Origin: Amphritea opalescens
Lineage (GTDB): Bacteria; Pseudomonadota; Gammaproteobacteria; Pseudomonadales; Balneatricaceae
NCBI RefSeq assembly: GCF_003957515.1
Contig: NZ_RQXW01000003.1
Coordinates: forward strand, 62,001-126,000
Direction: 5' to 3'
Length of the DNA: 64,000 bases
Part shown: in pieces, positions 49,457 through 59,098 of the stretch
Position numbering within the stretch: position 1 is the stretch's first letter
How the letters are laid out: every line of letters starts with the position of its first letter
Notes under the pieces: model-generated
The model's database searches: none
What the model was told of the DNA's origin: nothing
The model's input: the letters and a program-made list of their open reading frames with translations, nothing else
Translations under genes and position numbers: made by a program

Positions 49457-50122
49457 TTAACCCATTTCAGTCTTAGGTGGATCAACACACAGACGCTGTG
49501 CAGCGATAACCGCTTGAGTCCTACTATGAACACCGAGCTTACGCAAAATCGCCGTTACATGGGCTTTGATGGTCGCTTCGGAGACATTGAGGTCATAAGC
49601 GATCTGCTTATTCAGCAAACCTTCGGTTAGCATGGTGAGTACCCGAAACTGCTGCGGTGTCAGGGATGCCAAATTGGTGGCGAACTTCTGATCCTCTTCG
49701 GTTACATCCACAACCCCTTCGGCGACCTCTTCTGGCAACCACTCTTCACCTTCAAGCACCGTGGTAATCGCTTCAGCAATCACATCAAGAGGAGAGGATT
49801 TAGGGATAAAGCCAGAAGCACCATAATCTAGCGCCCGCTTCATCACCGAGGATTCTTCACTCCCCGAGACCACGACCACCGGAATACCGGGATTTTTGCC
49901 GCGCAAAAAGACCAAACCGGTAAAGCCATTGGTGCCTGGCATATGCAGATCGAGTAATACCAAATCAGCATCGGAGTGACTTTCAACCGCCGCCTGTACC
50001 GCTTCTAGGGAATCGGCTTCGACGATTTCAACGCCGGGGACAGCCTGAGTGACAGCCTGTTTCAGTGCTGCACGAAATAACGGATGATCATCCGCAATGA
50101 TTATCTTCTGCGCCAGTTGCAT
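49457..50122 (-). CDS. crbR: LuxR/NarL-family response regulator CrbR
   Basis: A 221-residue regulator with an N-terminal receiver (Asp11-Asp12, phospho-acceptor Asp58 in LVLLDLHMPG, Lys near 107 in GFIPKSS) and a C-terminal LuxR helix-turn-helix (LTPQQFRVLTMLTEGLLNKQ, then VSEATIKAHVTAILRKLGVH). In Vibrio CrbR (ErdR in Pseudomonas) activates acs. Its place between crbS and acs supports the pairing; the two proteins are convergently encoded. Confidence 0.85.
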   Translation of the reverse strand: MQLAQKIIIADDHPLFRAALKQAVTQAVPGVEIVEADSLEAVQAAVESHSDADLVLLDLHMPGTNGFTGLVFLRGKNPGIPVVVVSGSEESSVMKRALDYGASGFIPKSSPLDVIAEAITTVLEGEEWLPEEVAEGVVDVTEEDQKFATNLASLTPQQFRVLTMLTEGLLNKQIAYDLNVSEATIKAHVTAILRKLGVHSRTQAVIAAQRLCVDPPKTEMG

Positions 50123-50246
50123 TCAGCTAATCTCCCTCCTTACTCGTTTTCACCGATGAAAACGGGTAAATCTATCTATTTATAAGGTGTAAAACGCGAC
50201 ACGATAGCCGCTTGCCACCTGATGATACTAACACCACTTGTAACGC

Positions 50247-50283
50247 AAAACTCCCCCCCGACCTTAAAATCGGGAGGGAGTTT
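50247..50283 (-). terminator. Rho-independent terminator after acs
   Basis: AAAACTCCC and GGGAGTTT-type arms with CCGA/TCGG extensions form a stem of about 12 bp around TTTTAAGG, followed by TTTT in the transcript direction. It begins about 36 bases after the acs stop and insulates crbR. Confidence 0.9.
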
Positions 50284-50318
50284 AATAATTGTAGCTCGAA
50301 GTCAGTGCCTTAGCACCT

Positions 50319-52271
50319 TTACTTACGATTCATGCGGTGTTCAATCAGATCATCAACAACCGAAGGATCAGCTAGTGTTGAGGTATCACCCAACGCAGTG
50401 AAATCATCCTCGGCAATCTTACGCAGAATACGGCGCATGATTTTACCGGAACGGGTTTTCGGCATACCTGGCGCAAATTGAATCAAATCCGGTGACGCAA
50501 TCGGACCGATCTCTTTACGCACATGCAGTCGCAGCTCTTTCAGCAGCTCATCGGATTGCTCAAACCCAGACTGCAGGGTGACATACACATAGATACCCTG
50601 ACCTTTGAGTTCATGTGGATAACCGACTACAGCTGCTTCAGCAACCGCGGGGTGTGCCACCAGTGCCGACTCTACTTCAGCGGTACCCATCCGGTGACCA
50701 GACACGTTGATCACATCATCCACACGGCCGGTAATCCAGTAGTAGCCATCTTCATCACGGCGAGCACCGTCACCTGTGGTGTAATAGCCCTTATACGTTG
50801 TGAAGTAGGTTTGCACAAAGCGCTCATGATCGCCCCAGATAGAACGACTCTGACCCGGCCATGAATCTTTAATTACCAAGTTACCATCGGTGGCACCTTC
50901 CAGCTCATGACCATCAGCATCCAGCAACGCAGGCTGTACACCAAAGAATGGACGGGCAGCCGCACCCGGTTTCGCTGCGGTGGCACCCGGTAGTGGCAGA
51001 ATCATCATGCCGCCGGTTTCAGTCTGCCACCAAGTATCAACGATAGGGCAACGGTTCTGACCGATCACGCGGTAGTACCACTCCCATGCTTCAGGGTTAA
51101 TCGGCTCGCCCACGGAACCAAGAATACGCAGGCTAGACAGATCGGAATCACCGAGCACATCTTCACCCTGCTGCATCAAGGCACGAATAGCCGTTGGTGC
51201 GGTGTAGAACTGGTTCACCTTATGTTTTTCGATCACTCGACCAAAACGGCTGTTATCCGGATAGCTAGGCACACCTTCAAACATCAGTGAGGTCGCACCA
51301 TTTGCCAGTGGCCCATAAACGATATAACTATGACCGGTTACCCAGCCTACGTCGGCGGTACACCAGTAAACATCGCCATCTTTATAATCGAAGGCGTATT
51401 CATGGGTCATAGAGGCATACACCATGTAACCACCGGTCGTATGCTCCAAGCCTTTTGGCGCACCGGTAGAACCCGAGGTATACAGAATAAACATCGGCGC
51501 TTCGGCGTCCATCTCTTCAGCGGGGCAATCGCTAGAGGCATCAGCGACAAGATCTTCATACCAAACATCAACCTCGTCATTCCAAGCAACATCCTGCTCG
51601 ACCCGTTTAACGACGATCACGCTTTTAACTCGGGCTTTAGCCTCGGGATGTTCCAGCGCTTTATCAACATTCAGTTTAAGCGGCACCGATTTACCGGCCC
51701 GCAGTGAATAGTTAGAGGTCACGACCACCTTAGAGTTAGCGCCTTCAATTCGGGCCGCCAACGCTTCAGGCGAGAAACCACCAAAGACAATCGAGTGCAC
51801 CGCACCGATACGGGTACAGGCCAACATAGCCACCGCCGCTTCAGGAATCATCGGCATATACAGCGTGACGACATCACCCTTCTCGACGCCCTGAGCTTTC
51901 AGTGCATTCGCAAACTTACAGACACGTTCGTGGAGATCACGATAGGTGATGTTTTCAGAATCACTTGGATCATCACCTTCCCAGATAATAGCGACCTGGT
52001 CGCCACGGGTTTCGAGATGACGATCAAGACAGTTATAAGAGGCATTCAGTGTGCCATCTTCAAACCAACGGATATCAACATTATGCGGATCAAAAGAGGT
52101 GTTTTTAACTTTCGTGTAGGGTTTAAACCAATCGAGTCGTTTACCTTCGTTGCCCCAAAAGGTGTCCGGATCGTTAATCGATTGCTCATACATCGCAAGA
52201 TATTTTTCATTATTGATATGCGCAGTCGCAGCCAGCTCTTCGCTAACCGGATATATTTTAGAATCGCTCAT
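50319..52271 (-). CDS. acs: Acetyl-CoA synthetase Acs
   Basis: Activates acetate to acetyl-CoA through acetyl-AMP. The 650 residues match. The P-loop/AMP motif is [17 protein letters not shown] (about 265-281). Further motifs are [31 protein letters not shown] and the C-terminal [14 protein letters not shown] with the regulatory Lys (site of reversible acetylation in the family). AAGG precedes the ATG. Located beside crbSR and the transporter, it completes an acetate uptake-and-use module. Confidence 0.97.
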   Translation of the reverse strand: MSDSKIYPVSEELAATAHINNEKYLAMYEQSINDPDTFWGNEGKRLDWFKPYTKVKNTSFDPHNVDIRWFEDGTLNASYNCLDRHLETRGDQVAIIWEGDDPSDSENITYRDLHERVCKFANALKAQGVEKGDVVTLYMPMIPEAAVAMLACTRIGAVHSIVFGGFSPEALAARIEGANSKVVVTSNYSLRAGKSVPLKLNVDKALEHPEAKARVKSVIVVKRVEQDVAWNDEVDVWYEDLVADASSDCPAEEMDAEAPMFILYTSGSTGAPKGLEHTTGGYMVYASMTHEYAFDYKDGDVYWCTADVGWVTGHSYIVYGPLANGATSLMFEGVPSYPDNSRFGRVIEKHKVNQFYTAPTAIRALMQQGEDVLGDSDLSSLRILGSVGEPINPEAWEWYYRVIGQNRCPIVDTWWQTETGGMMILPLPGATAAKPGAAARPFFGVQPALLDADGHELEGATDGNLVIKDSWPGQSRSIWGDHERFVQTYFTTYKGYYTTGDGARRDEDGYYWITGRVDDVINVSGHRMGTAEVESALVAHPAVAEAAVVGYPHELKGQGIYVYVTLQSGFEQSDELLKELRLHVRKEIGPIASPDLIQFAPGMPKTRSGKIMRRILRKIAEDDFTALGDTSTLADPSVVDDLIEHRMNRK

Positions 52272-52646
52272 GTTGATGCCCTTAGCTTATTATTTATTCT
52301 ATGCTGTGATCATGCCGAGTCATCTTCGTTCAGCATGTCTCCCTATCCCTGCTCTACCGATATTATTATTGTTTGCGGCGAGATGTTTCAACTAACGTTA
52401 CCGCTAGCCCGCCTTCAGAGAAAATCAGAAAATAGCAGTCTCTCTGAAACGGTTATTATAGTGGTTAATGTTATACCTAATGGAGCCATTCCTCCTGAAT
52501 TAGACATTGGTCTATCCATCACAGGCCATTAGTCGTAGAAATGGTTATCCTACACCTTTAGTATCAAAACCAGCCTCAAAACCGTCTCAAAAAACAGACT
52601 ATCTCGATTCGTTACCCAAGCCCTAGCGTCTCAATCCGCTTTAAGA
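52272..52646. other. Intergenic region between fleR 3' end and acs
   Basis: This 375-base region upstream of acs should hold the acs promoter and any CrbR site. I see AT-rich stretches near the acs start (52280-52305), and TTGGTCT at 52507-52513, which is also present in the crbS-DUF4212 intergenic region at 45169-45175. No clear sigma-54 or sigma-28 site and no good terminator hairpin after fleR were found. An open frame crossing here on the plus strand is the reverse shadow of acs. Confidence 0.45.
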
Positions 52647-54020
52647 TTAGCCTTTCAATTCAGCGTCGAGATCGATACCGGCTTCACGCATCTGCGCCAG
52701 CTTATAACGCAATGTCCGAGGGCTAATCCCCAGTTTTTCCGCCGCGTCTTTACGACTGCCGCTGGTTTCCCGCAGGGTTTCGATAATCAGTTGAAACTCA
52801 TGCTGCTTCATATCATTGCCCAACTGACTCTGCTCATCGCTCGCCACGGGGGCCGCATTAATACGCCCCGCCATATCGGCGGCTTGCATACTGCCCGGTT
52901 GGATATGCAGATCGGCAGCACCAATCAATGCGCCCTGCTGTAAAATCAGCGACCGTTGCACGATATTATCCAGCTCACGCACATTGCCCGGCCAGTGGTA
53001 AGCCTGCAGCGCCCGCTGTGCATCATCGCTGAGCGATACCGAGGTACGATTCATTTTGCGAGAATACTTCGCTAGCAACCGTTGCGCCAACGGCACGATA
53101 TCACCGACACGCTCCCGTAGCGGCAACCACTGCAGCGGAAATACATTTAACCGGTAGTAAAGATCTTCACGGAATTTATGCTCTGCGACAAACTCTTCTA
53201 ACTTACGGTTCGTGGTCGCCAGAATGCGCACATCCAAGTTGATCACTTTACGTCCACCGACCCGCTCTACCTGCTGCTCTTGCAACACCCGTAATAACTT
53301 CGCCTGTAAACCCAAATCCATTTCGGAAATCTCATCGAGCAAAATCGTGCCGCCATTGGCCTGCTCAAACTTGCCGGGGTTACTGGTATAAGCTCCGGTA
53401 AACGCCCCTTTCTCATGGCCAAACAGGGTGGCCTCCAGCATATTTTCAGGGATCGCCGCACAGTTAATCGCCACAAAGGGCTTATCCGCCCGTGGTGAGT
53501 GCATGTGGATATACTGCGCCAACACCTCTTTACCGGTACCGCTTTCACCGGTGATCAGCACCGTGGAATCGGTTTCGGCCACCCGCCGTGCCACCTGTAA
53601 CAGCTGTTTACTGCTGTTCTCTTCGGCGATAGGTTGGATGTTATCGGGCTCATTCAGGTGACTACCGGTATAACGCTTTACCACATCGATCAACGCTTCG
53701 GGGGCAAACGGCTTCATCAGATAATCCACCGCGCCACTGCGCATCGCCTCAACCGCTTTATTCACCTGGCCATATGCGGTGATCAGCATCACCGGCAAAC
53801 AGGGCTGAGCCTGCTGTATTTTGCCCAGTAACTGGTGGCCATCCATGCCACCCATATTGACATCACTCACCACCATATCCACCGAGTGTTCGGCGATCAC
53901 TTCAAGTGCCTGCTCGCCGGATTCGGCTTCTAAATAGTCAAAACCGGCCAGCTCTAGGGTATCCACCAGCGCCTCTCGCAGATCGGCATCATCTTCAACC
54001 ACTAATATTTTCATCGTCAT
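52647..54020 (-). CDS. fleR: Flagellar two-component response regulator FleR (FlrC)
   Basis: A 457-residue sigma-54 activator: receiver (phospho-acceptor Asp53, MVVSDVNMGGMDG), AAA+ domain (Walker A GESGTGKE at 158-165, GAFTGA loop, Walker B ILLDEISEMD), and a C-terminal Fis-type helix-turn-helix (DAAEKLGISPRTLRYKLAQM). Activates mid-class flagellar genes with FleS. The ATG overlaps the fleS stop (ATGA). Confidence 0.95.
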   Translation of the reverse strand: MTMKILVVEDDADLREALVDTLELAGFDYLEAESGEQALEVIAEHSVDMVVSDVNMGGMDGHQLLGKIQQAQPCLPVMLITAYGQVNKAVEAMRSGAVDYLMKPFAPEALIDVVKRYTGSHLNEPDNIQPIAEENSSKQLLQVARRVAETDSTVLITGESGTGKEVLAQYIHMHSPRADKPFVAINCAAIPENMLEATLFGHEKGAFTGAYTSNPGKFEQANGGTILLDEISEMDLGLQAKLLRVLQEQQVERVGGRKVINLDVRILATTNRKLEEFVAEHKFREDLYYRLNVFPLQWLPLRERVGDIVPLAQRLLAKYSRKMNRTSVSLSDDAQRALQAYHWPGNVRELDNIVQRSLILQQGALIGAADLHIQPGSMQAADMAGRINAAPVASDEQSQLGNDMKQHEFQLIIETLRETSGSRKDAAEKLGISPRTLRYKLAQMREAGIDLDAELKG

Positions 54021-55171
54021 AAGCTATCCGGTCCTGATTGATCGCTGAGGCCACTCTGATGAGTGACGGCATGGGCTTGATCATCCATATGATAGGGGAT
54101 CAGAAAGGCTGCCTGAGTCCCCACACTTGGCTGAGAGCGCAGCAGAAACTGACCATGATGCGCCTTCGCCACCACCTGAGCCACCGCCAAGCCTAGCCCC
54201 GTGCCGTGGGACTTCGTCGAATAAAACGGCTCCAACACCTTACGGCATAGCGCCGCATCCATACCCGGGCCATTATCTCGCACTTCGATACCTAAGTTAT
54301 CACCCACCAACTGCGCTTCGATCACCAACTCACTGCCTTTACCGCCCGCCTGCAGTGCATTGTTGACCAAGTTCATAATCGCCCCCAGCAGGGCATCTTT
54401 ATTACACTGTAGCTGCAGATCAGGCACCCGGTTGATACAGTCACAATCCGCATCCCAACTCAGTAGCGGCATATCTAGCGCATCTTCCAGTTCCCGAAAC
54501 AGTTGCGCGATACTGATGCGATCGTCTAGACGGGTTTCACCCCGCGCAAAGATCAGCATATCCCGCACCTGTAACTCTAAGTTTTCCAACCGCGACTTTA
54601 CCTTGCCAGCAAACTTAATACGCTGCTCTGGCCGCAACTCTGGCTTCATTAGATGTCCAGCATAGAGTAACGCGGCGGAGAGAGGGGTGCGCACCTGATG
54701 GGCCAACGAAGCCATCATCCGCCCCATCTCTGACAGCCGTTGATAGTGGGCCAGACGCCCTTGCAGTAAGCGGGTATCGGTCTGATCGGTCAACATCAAC
54801 AGTTGCCCGGTTTCATTCACTAAGGTACTCGTCGACAAGCTGACACGGCGACCGCTTTTTAGTGATACCTCATGCCCATCATCGCTACGCGGGGCGAAAC
54901 TACGCTGTATCACCGCCACCCAGGTTTCATGTTTGAGCGGTAAGCCCAGCAACTGCTCGGCGGCACTATTACACTCAGCCACCCGCCCTTTACTATCGAT
55001 CACCACTACACCGGCGGGCAACAGATCGAGCAGGTCTTCGAGTCGTCCCGATAGGCGATCATGGGCCGCCTGTTTTTCGACACTCGCCTGCTGCGCCTGA
55101 GCCAGCTGCGCCTTTAATCGGCTGTTTTCCTGTTCTAACTGAACAAGCTTAGTCTGTGCGTCTGTCATCAT
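54017..55171 (-). CDS. fleS: Flagellar sensor histidine kinase FleS (FlrB)
   Basis: A 384-residue cytosolic kinase with no transmembrane helix. N-terminal coiled coil (5-45), a PAS domain (about 46-150), H box LAHQVRTPLSAALLY, N box LVNNALQAGGKG-type, and G boxes EVRDNGPGMDAAL and GTGLGLAVAQV. Phosphorylates FleR. Its first ATG directly follows the fleQ stop, and a second ATG is the next codon. Confidence 0.93.
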   Translation of the reverse strand: MMTDAQTKLVQLEQENSRLKAQLAQAQQASVEKQAAHDRLSGRLEDLLDLLPAGVVVIDSKGRVAECNSAAEQLLGLPLKHETWVAVIQRSFAPRSDDGHEVSLKSGRRVSLSTSTLVNETGQLLMLTDQTDTRLLQGRLAHYQRLSEMGRMMASLAHQVRTPLSAALLYAGHLMKPELRPEQRIKFAGKVKSRLENLELQVRDMLIFARGETRLDDRISIAQLFRELEDALDMPLLSWDADCDCINRVPDLQLQCNKDALLGAIMNLVNNALQAGGKGSELVIEAQLVGDNLGIEVRDNGPGMDAALCRKVLEPFYSTKSHGTGLGLAVAQVVAKAHHGQFLLRSQPSVGTQAAFLIPYHMDDQAHAVTHQSGLSDQSGPDSL

Positions 55172-56623
55172 CTATTTTCGCTGAATTCCATATTTACGCA
55201 TCTTTTCCACCAGCGTTGTGCGGCGAATCTGCAGTAGGTCGGCGGCCCGCGCCACCACCCCGCCGGTTTTATCCAGCGCCTGAGTAATAAAGCCCTGCTC
55301 GATAGTCTCGGTATAGGCCTTCAGGTCCATCCCCTCATCCGGCAACAGCATTAACGCCTGTCCAGTCGGGTCTACCCCCTCTTCAGCGGCAACCGGCATC
55401 TTATACAGATCAGGATTCGGCTCCGCCACATGGCGAAACTTCTCCGGTAATTCATTCACCCCCACCACCGCATCGGGATAGAGAATTGCCAACCGTTCGA
55501 CAAGATTGGCCAGTTCGCGGATATTGCCCGCCCAATCATGCTGCTGTAACGAGCAGATCGCCGCCGGATGAAAACGGATACGCCCAAAGCCCTCTTTCGC
55601 CACCCGTCGCGCAAACTCCTCCACCAATGGCGGAATATCCTCTATGCGGGCTCGCAGGGGCGGCATATCAATCGGAAACACATTGAGACGATAATAAAGA
55701 TCTTCGCGAAAACTGCCCTCGACAATCATCTGCTCGAGATTTTTATGAGTCGCGGCAATAATCCGCACATCGCAATCGATCGTGACACTACCGCCCACCC
55801 GTTCAAAGCAGCGTTCTTGCAACACCCGCAACAGTTTCACCTGCATTGGCAATGGCATATCGCCGATCTCATCGAGAAACAGGGTGCCACCATTCGCCAA
55901 CTCAAACCGCCCCGCCCGCGAACTGATCGCACCGGTAAAGGCACCCCGTTCGTGGCCGAACAACTCACTCTCTAATAGGTCCGCCGGAATAGCGCCACAG
56001 TTAACCGGCACAAAAGGCCCATTGTTGCGTTTCGAGGCCCGATGCAGGTTATTGGCAATAATCTCCTTACCCGTCCCGCTTTCGCCGGTAATCAGTACAT
56101 TGACATCCCGTCCGGCCACCTGACTGATCATCTTCCGCACCAGCGCCATCGCCTCACTGTGCCCCACCATGCCTTCAAACTGGCTCGCCACGGATTTCGG
56201 TGAGAAGAGATCGGGCTGCCCAGCATATTGCAGCTGCAACTGCCGGTAGATCAGCGCACGATGCAGCATCACCGTCAGCTCGGTTAAACGGGCATCGGGG
56301 TTCAGCCGACCAATGATCTTTTCCTGCAGCGCTGCCGGCAACTGCTCTAACTCAGGCCAGGGAGAGATCGCCACCACCGGCAGCTTGTCATCCAACTGAT
56401 CTAACTGCTGCATCAGTTTTTCCAGCGACACTGGCACGCGACAATGCCCCAACCAGACCACCGCCCGATCGCCCGGCGGCGTGACATTCTGCAACCAAGA
56501 CACATAGTCGGTGGTGATATGGCTGATATCAGCAAAGTCTAGCCGCTTTGATAGATGGGTGCGGCTATCGGCGTCATCATCGATATAAATAATATGTAGC
56601 GGGCTACTCATAGGATTAGTCAC
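55172..56623 (-). CDS. fleQ: Master flagellar regulator FleQ (FlrA)
   Basis: A 483-residue sigma-54 activator at the top of the polar flagellar cascade; in Pseudomonas it also binds c-di-GMP and is inhibited by FleN/FlhG. The N-terminal receiver-like domain lacks the phospho-acceptor Asp (AVVWLGHCR at that position). The AAA+ domain has GESGTGKE Walker A, GAFTGA, and LFLDEIGDM. The C-terminal Fis-type helix-turn-helix is AADLLQIRRTTLVEKMRKYG. It is transcribed divergently from fliC. Confidence 0.95.
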   Translation of the reverse strand: MTNPMSSPLHIIYIDDDADSRTHLSKRLDFADISHITTDYVSWLQNVTPPGDRAVVWLGHCRVPVSLEKLMQQLDQLDDKLPVVAISPWPELEQLPAALQEKIIGRLNPDARLTELTVMLHRALIYRQLQLQYAGQPDLFSPKSVASQFEGMVGHSEAMALVRKMISQVAGRDVNVLITGESGTGKEIIANNLHRASKRNNGPFVPVNCGAIPADLLESELFGHERGAFTGAISSRAGRFELANGGTLFLDEIGDMPLPMQVKLLRVLQERCFERVGGSVTIDCDVRIIAATHKNLEQMIVEGSFREDLYYRLNVFPIDMPPLRARIEDIPPLVEEFARRVAKEGFGRIRFHPAAICSLQQHDWAGNIRELANLVERLAILYPDAVVGVNELPEKFRHVAEPNPDLYKMPVAAEEGVDPTGQALMLLPDEGMDLKAYTETIEQGFITQALDKTGGVVARAADLLQIRRTTLVEKMRKYGIQRK

Positions 56624-56736
56624 TCTCGCTCAACAGTCATCGACTGAAAATTCAGTCCAACCCTTGAGCATAAGGCTCTAACAACAACTTTTCGTCAGGG
56701 GTCTCACAGATGCTTTCACAAACACCTGCACAATAC

Positions 56737-56750
56737 GTCAAATTTATGAC
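56737..56750. promoter_or_regulatory. FleQ-like palindrome upstream of fleQ
   Basis: GTCAAATTTATGAC has the GTCA...TGAC half-sites and AT-rich centre of the FleQ consensus GTCANTAAATTGAC (from memory). It lies 114 bases upstream of the fleQ start, so autoregulation is possible. Confidence 0.45.
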
Positions 56751-56779
56751 ATGCAGAGGTAAAAGACAACAGATGGCAG

Positions 56780-56797
56780 TGATGTTTTTTTGACGCT
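56780..56797 (+). repeat. 18-base element shared with the flhA leader
   Basis: TGATGTTTTTTTGACGCT occurs here on the plus strand and, identically, on the minus strand at 26982-26999 in the flhA leader. Both sites are upstream of flagellar operons, suggesting a shared binding site. Confidence 0.75.
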
Positions 56798-56964
56798 ACC
56801 ATGCAATACACTACACCTCCGCCGCCTTACGGCTTACCTTGTTTGTTTTAAAAAACACACCATTCAATAAACACAACCCAAAATGGGTAATCACGCCACA
56901 CCCCGTATTTAGGGGGTTTAGGTAAAAAAAACCATTTATTATCAATTTTTCTCACCGACACCCC

Positions 56965-56991
56965 TAAAGTTTCAAAAAACGACGCCGTTAA
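56965..56991 (+). promoter_or_regulatory. FliA (sigma-28) promoter of fliC
   Basis: TAAA at 56965-56968, a 15-base spacer, then GCCGTTAA at 56984-56991, one base from the consensus GCCGATAA. It lies about 105 bases upstream of the fliC start, in the right orientation. Confidence 0.9.
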
Positions 56992-57095
56992 CCCTTTCAC
57001 GAAATGAATTAATAGTGAGGTAGCTAAGGCTGCCTCGGAAGCTCAAAAAGGCCGAATCAGAAGACATACACTGGTTAGGTTAAGGAGATGAGAAA

Positions 57096-58601
57096 ATGGC
57101 ACTAGGTATACAAACAAACGTTGCATCATTGAATGCCCAAAACAATCTGAGCAAGTCGCAGAGCAGTCTAGAAACGTCGCTAGAACGTCTATCGACTGGT
57201 TTACGTATCAACAGCGCAAGTGATGATGCGGCCGGTTTAGCAATCTCTGACCGTATGACCTCTCAAATCAACGGTTTAACCCAAGCAACACGTAATGCTA
57301 ACGATGCTATCTCCCTGACACAAACCGCTGAAGGTGCGATGTCAGAATCCACCAACATTCTGCAGCGGATGCGTGAACTGGCTATCCAATCTGCCAACGA
57401 TACTAACAGCGCATCTGATCGCGCTAACCTGCAAAAAGAAGTCTCTCAGCTACAGTCTGAATTGAACCGTATTGCCGATACCACCTCTTTTAACGGAAAA
57501 AACATTCTAGACGGCACCTTCACTTCTGCTAAGTTCCATGTCGGTGCTGAAGCTGACCAAACCATTAATGTCTCTATTGGTAGTGCTCGTGCCACTAGCA
57601 TGGGTAACTACTCGTTAACTACCAATGGAACAAGCACTAAGGCAGTGGCAGCAGCAGCCACTGCGGGAGATAACTCTACAGGCGATGAAGATCTCACTAT
57701 TAGCGGTCCATTAGGTTCAACATCAGCTGCTGTGGATATAGCAGCAAAAGATAGCGCTAAGACTGTTGCTGAAAAAGTGAATGCAGTTCAAAGCGACACA
57801 GGTGTAACAGCCAAAGCAATAAGCCAAGCAAAACTTTCCGGCATCTCTGCAGGCAATATTTCTCTAACACTAACAGGTGATACTACTGGTGGTGCACAGG
57901 CCATTACCGCCAACGGCGTAACAGCCACTGACGTATCTGCACTGTCAGAAGCCATCAATGCCAAAACATCAACTACCGGTATTACCGCAGAGCTATCCAG
58001 CGATAAAACATCGATCACTCTAATCAGTGCAAATGGTGATGATATTGTCATTGAAGGAGCCTCGAACGGAGTAGATACTACTGCTGTAATGTCTGTACAA
58101 GGTCTTAATGCGGATGGAACGGACTCTGGGACAGCGGCCAACCTTGTAGATGCATCAACTACAACAGCAGGAGTCGATAGTACACGTGTCGGTGGCGATG
58201 TAACCTTCTCTGCCAGCGGTACATTTAATGTTACTGCTACTGCTACTGGTGGGCTATTTGATGCAACCGCAAAGACTGCGGAACTAAATTCCGTCGCAGA
58301 AATTGATATCAGCACACAAACGGGCTCTAACGATGCTTTAGATGTGATCGATCAAGCACTAGCCTTTATTTCTGAATCTCGGGCAGACCTTGGTGCGGTG
58401 CAAAACCGCTTAGAAAGCACTATCAGCAACTTGACCAGTATTACCGAGAATGTGACTGCTGCTCGTTCTCGTATAATGGATGCTGACTTTGCCTCTGAAA
58501 CTGCAAGCCTGACTAAAAACCAGATTCTGCAACAAGCGGGTACTGCGATGTTGGCTCAGGCCAATACATTGCCACAGGGCGTTCTGTCTCTGCTACAGTA
58601 A
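57096..58601 (+). CDS. fliC: Flagellin FliC
   Basis: The filament protein. It has the conserved N-terminal D0/D1 region (MALGIQTNVASLNAQNNLSK, SASDDAAGLAISDRMTSQIN; about 1-170) and C-terminal region (SRADLGAVQNRLESTISNLT, ending ANTLPQGVLSLLQ; about 415-501). The central D2/D3 region is Ala/Thr/Ser/Gly-rich and variable. The 501 residues are typical. It has its own FliA promoter, a GGAG ribosome-binding site 8 bases before ATG, and its own terminator. Only one flagellin gene lies in the window. Confidence 0.97.
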   Translation: MALGIQTNVASLNAQNNLSKSQSSLETSLERLSTGLRINSASDDAAGLAISDRMTSQINGLTQATRNANDAISLTQTAEGAMSESTNILQRMRELAIQSANDTNSASDRANLQKEVSQLQSELNRIADTTSFNGKNILDGTFTSAKFHVGAEADQTINVSIGSARATSMGNYSLTTNGTSTKAVAAAATAGDNSTGDEDLTISGPLGSTSAAVDIAAKDSAKTVAEKVNAVQSDTGVTAKAISQAKLSGISAGNISLTLTGDTTGGAQAITANGVTATDVSALSEAINAKTSTTGITAELSSDKTSITLISANGDDIVIEGASNGVDTTAVMSVQGLNADGTDSGTAANLVDASTTTAGVDSTRVGGDVTFSASGTFNVTATATGGLFDATAKTAELNSVAEIDISTQTGSNDALDVIDQALAFISESRADLGAVQNRLESTISNLTSITENVTAARSRIMDADFASETASLTKNQILQQAGTAMLAQANTLPQGVLSLLQ

Positions 58602-58622
58602 AGATAAGGCACTAATAAAAAG

Positions 58623-58648
58623 GGGCGGGCTTGGCCCGCCCTTTTTTT
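58623..58648 (+). terminator. Rho-independent terminator after fliC
   Basis: GGGCGGGC, loop TTG, GCCCGCCC, then T7: a perfect 8-bp GC stem with T-tract, 22 bases after the fliC stop. Confidence 0.97.
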
Positions 58649-58694
58649 GTTAAGCCTATAGCAGCCATCAACCACCGATGTAAGGATGTACGTT

Positions 58695-59051
58695 ATGTCT
58701 AATGATATGCAGATCACTCCTAACCAGACCACGGCAACGGCTAGCGGCACACCGTCCCAGCCAAGCAATCGCCAAGCGCCAAGCGTTCAGCAGCCAACCG
58801 AGACTGTTGAAAAGTCAGCGATTCCCGATGCTGAAACACTCGAGCAAACCGTGACTGACATTAATGACGTGATGGCTCAATTTCAGCGAACCCTGAACTT
58901 TTCAATTGACCATGACGCCGGAAAAACGATAATTAAGGTTATCGATACGTCGAATGATGAACTCATCCGTCAGATACCCTCTGAAGACTTTATCGAAATC
59001 AGCAAGCACATTGAACAGATGAACAATTTATTGTTCAGTGGGAAGGCTTAG
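58695..59051 (+). CDS. flaG: FlaG family protein
   Basis: A 118-residue protein with a low-complexity Gln/Thr/Pro-rich N-terminus and the FlaG-family C-terminal domain (LNFSIDHDAGKTIIKVIDTS, then ELIRQIPSEDFIEISKHIEQ). FlaG is linked to filament length or stability in polar flagellates. ATG 58695 has AAGGA about 8 bases upstream; an ATG at 58686 overlaps that element. It lies between fliC and fliD. Confidence 0.9.
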   Translation: MSNDMQITPNQTTATASGTPSQPSNRQAPSVQQPTETVEKSAIPDAETLEQTVTDINDVMAQFQRTLNFSIDHDAGKTIIKVIDTSNDELIRQIPSEDFIEISKHIEQMNNLLFSGKA

Positions 59052-59098
59052 ATTGCCTTCTTTATTTCTCGCTTAGAGAAAATTAAAACGAGGTAGCT

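Larger units (their letters stand above)
56624..57095. promoter_or_regulatory. fleQ-fliC divergent regulatory region
   Basis: A 472-base AT-rich region without a gene. It holds a FleQ-like palindrome (56737-56750), an 18-base element shared with the flhA leader (56780-56797), the FliA-type promoter of fliC (56965-56991), and the fliC ribosome-binding site GGAG at 57084-57087. A fleQ promoter is expected near 56630-56730 but no convincing -10/-35 pair is visible. Confidence 0.7.

Noticed and set aside
51795-52532. Plus-strand frame of 245 codons across the acs 5' part and its upstream region
   Set aside because: It is mostly the reverse complement of acs and has no recognisable domain or ribosome-binding site.
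57788-58315. Minus-strand frame of 175 codons within fliC
   Set aside because: It is antisense to the repetitive central flagellin region, with low-complexity Val/Ala/Ser composition.
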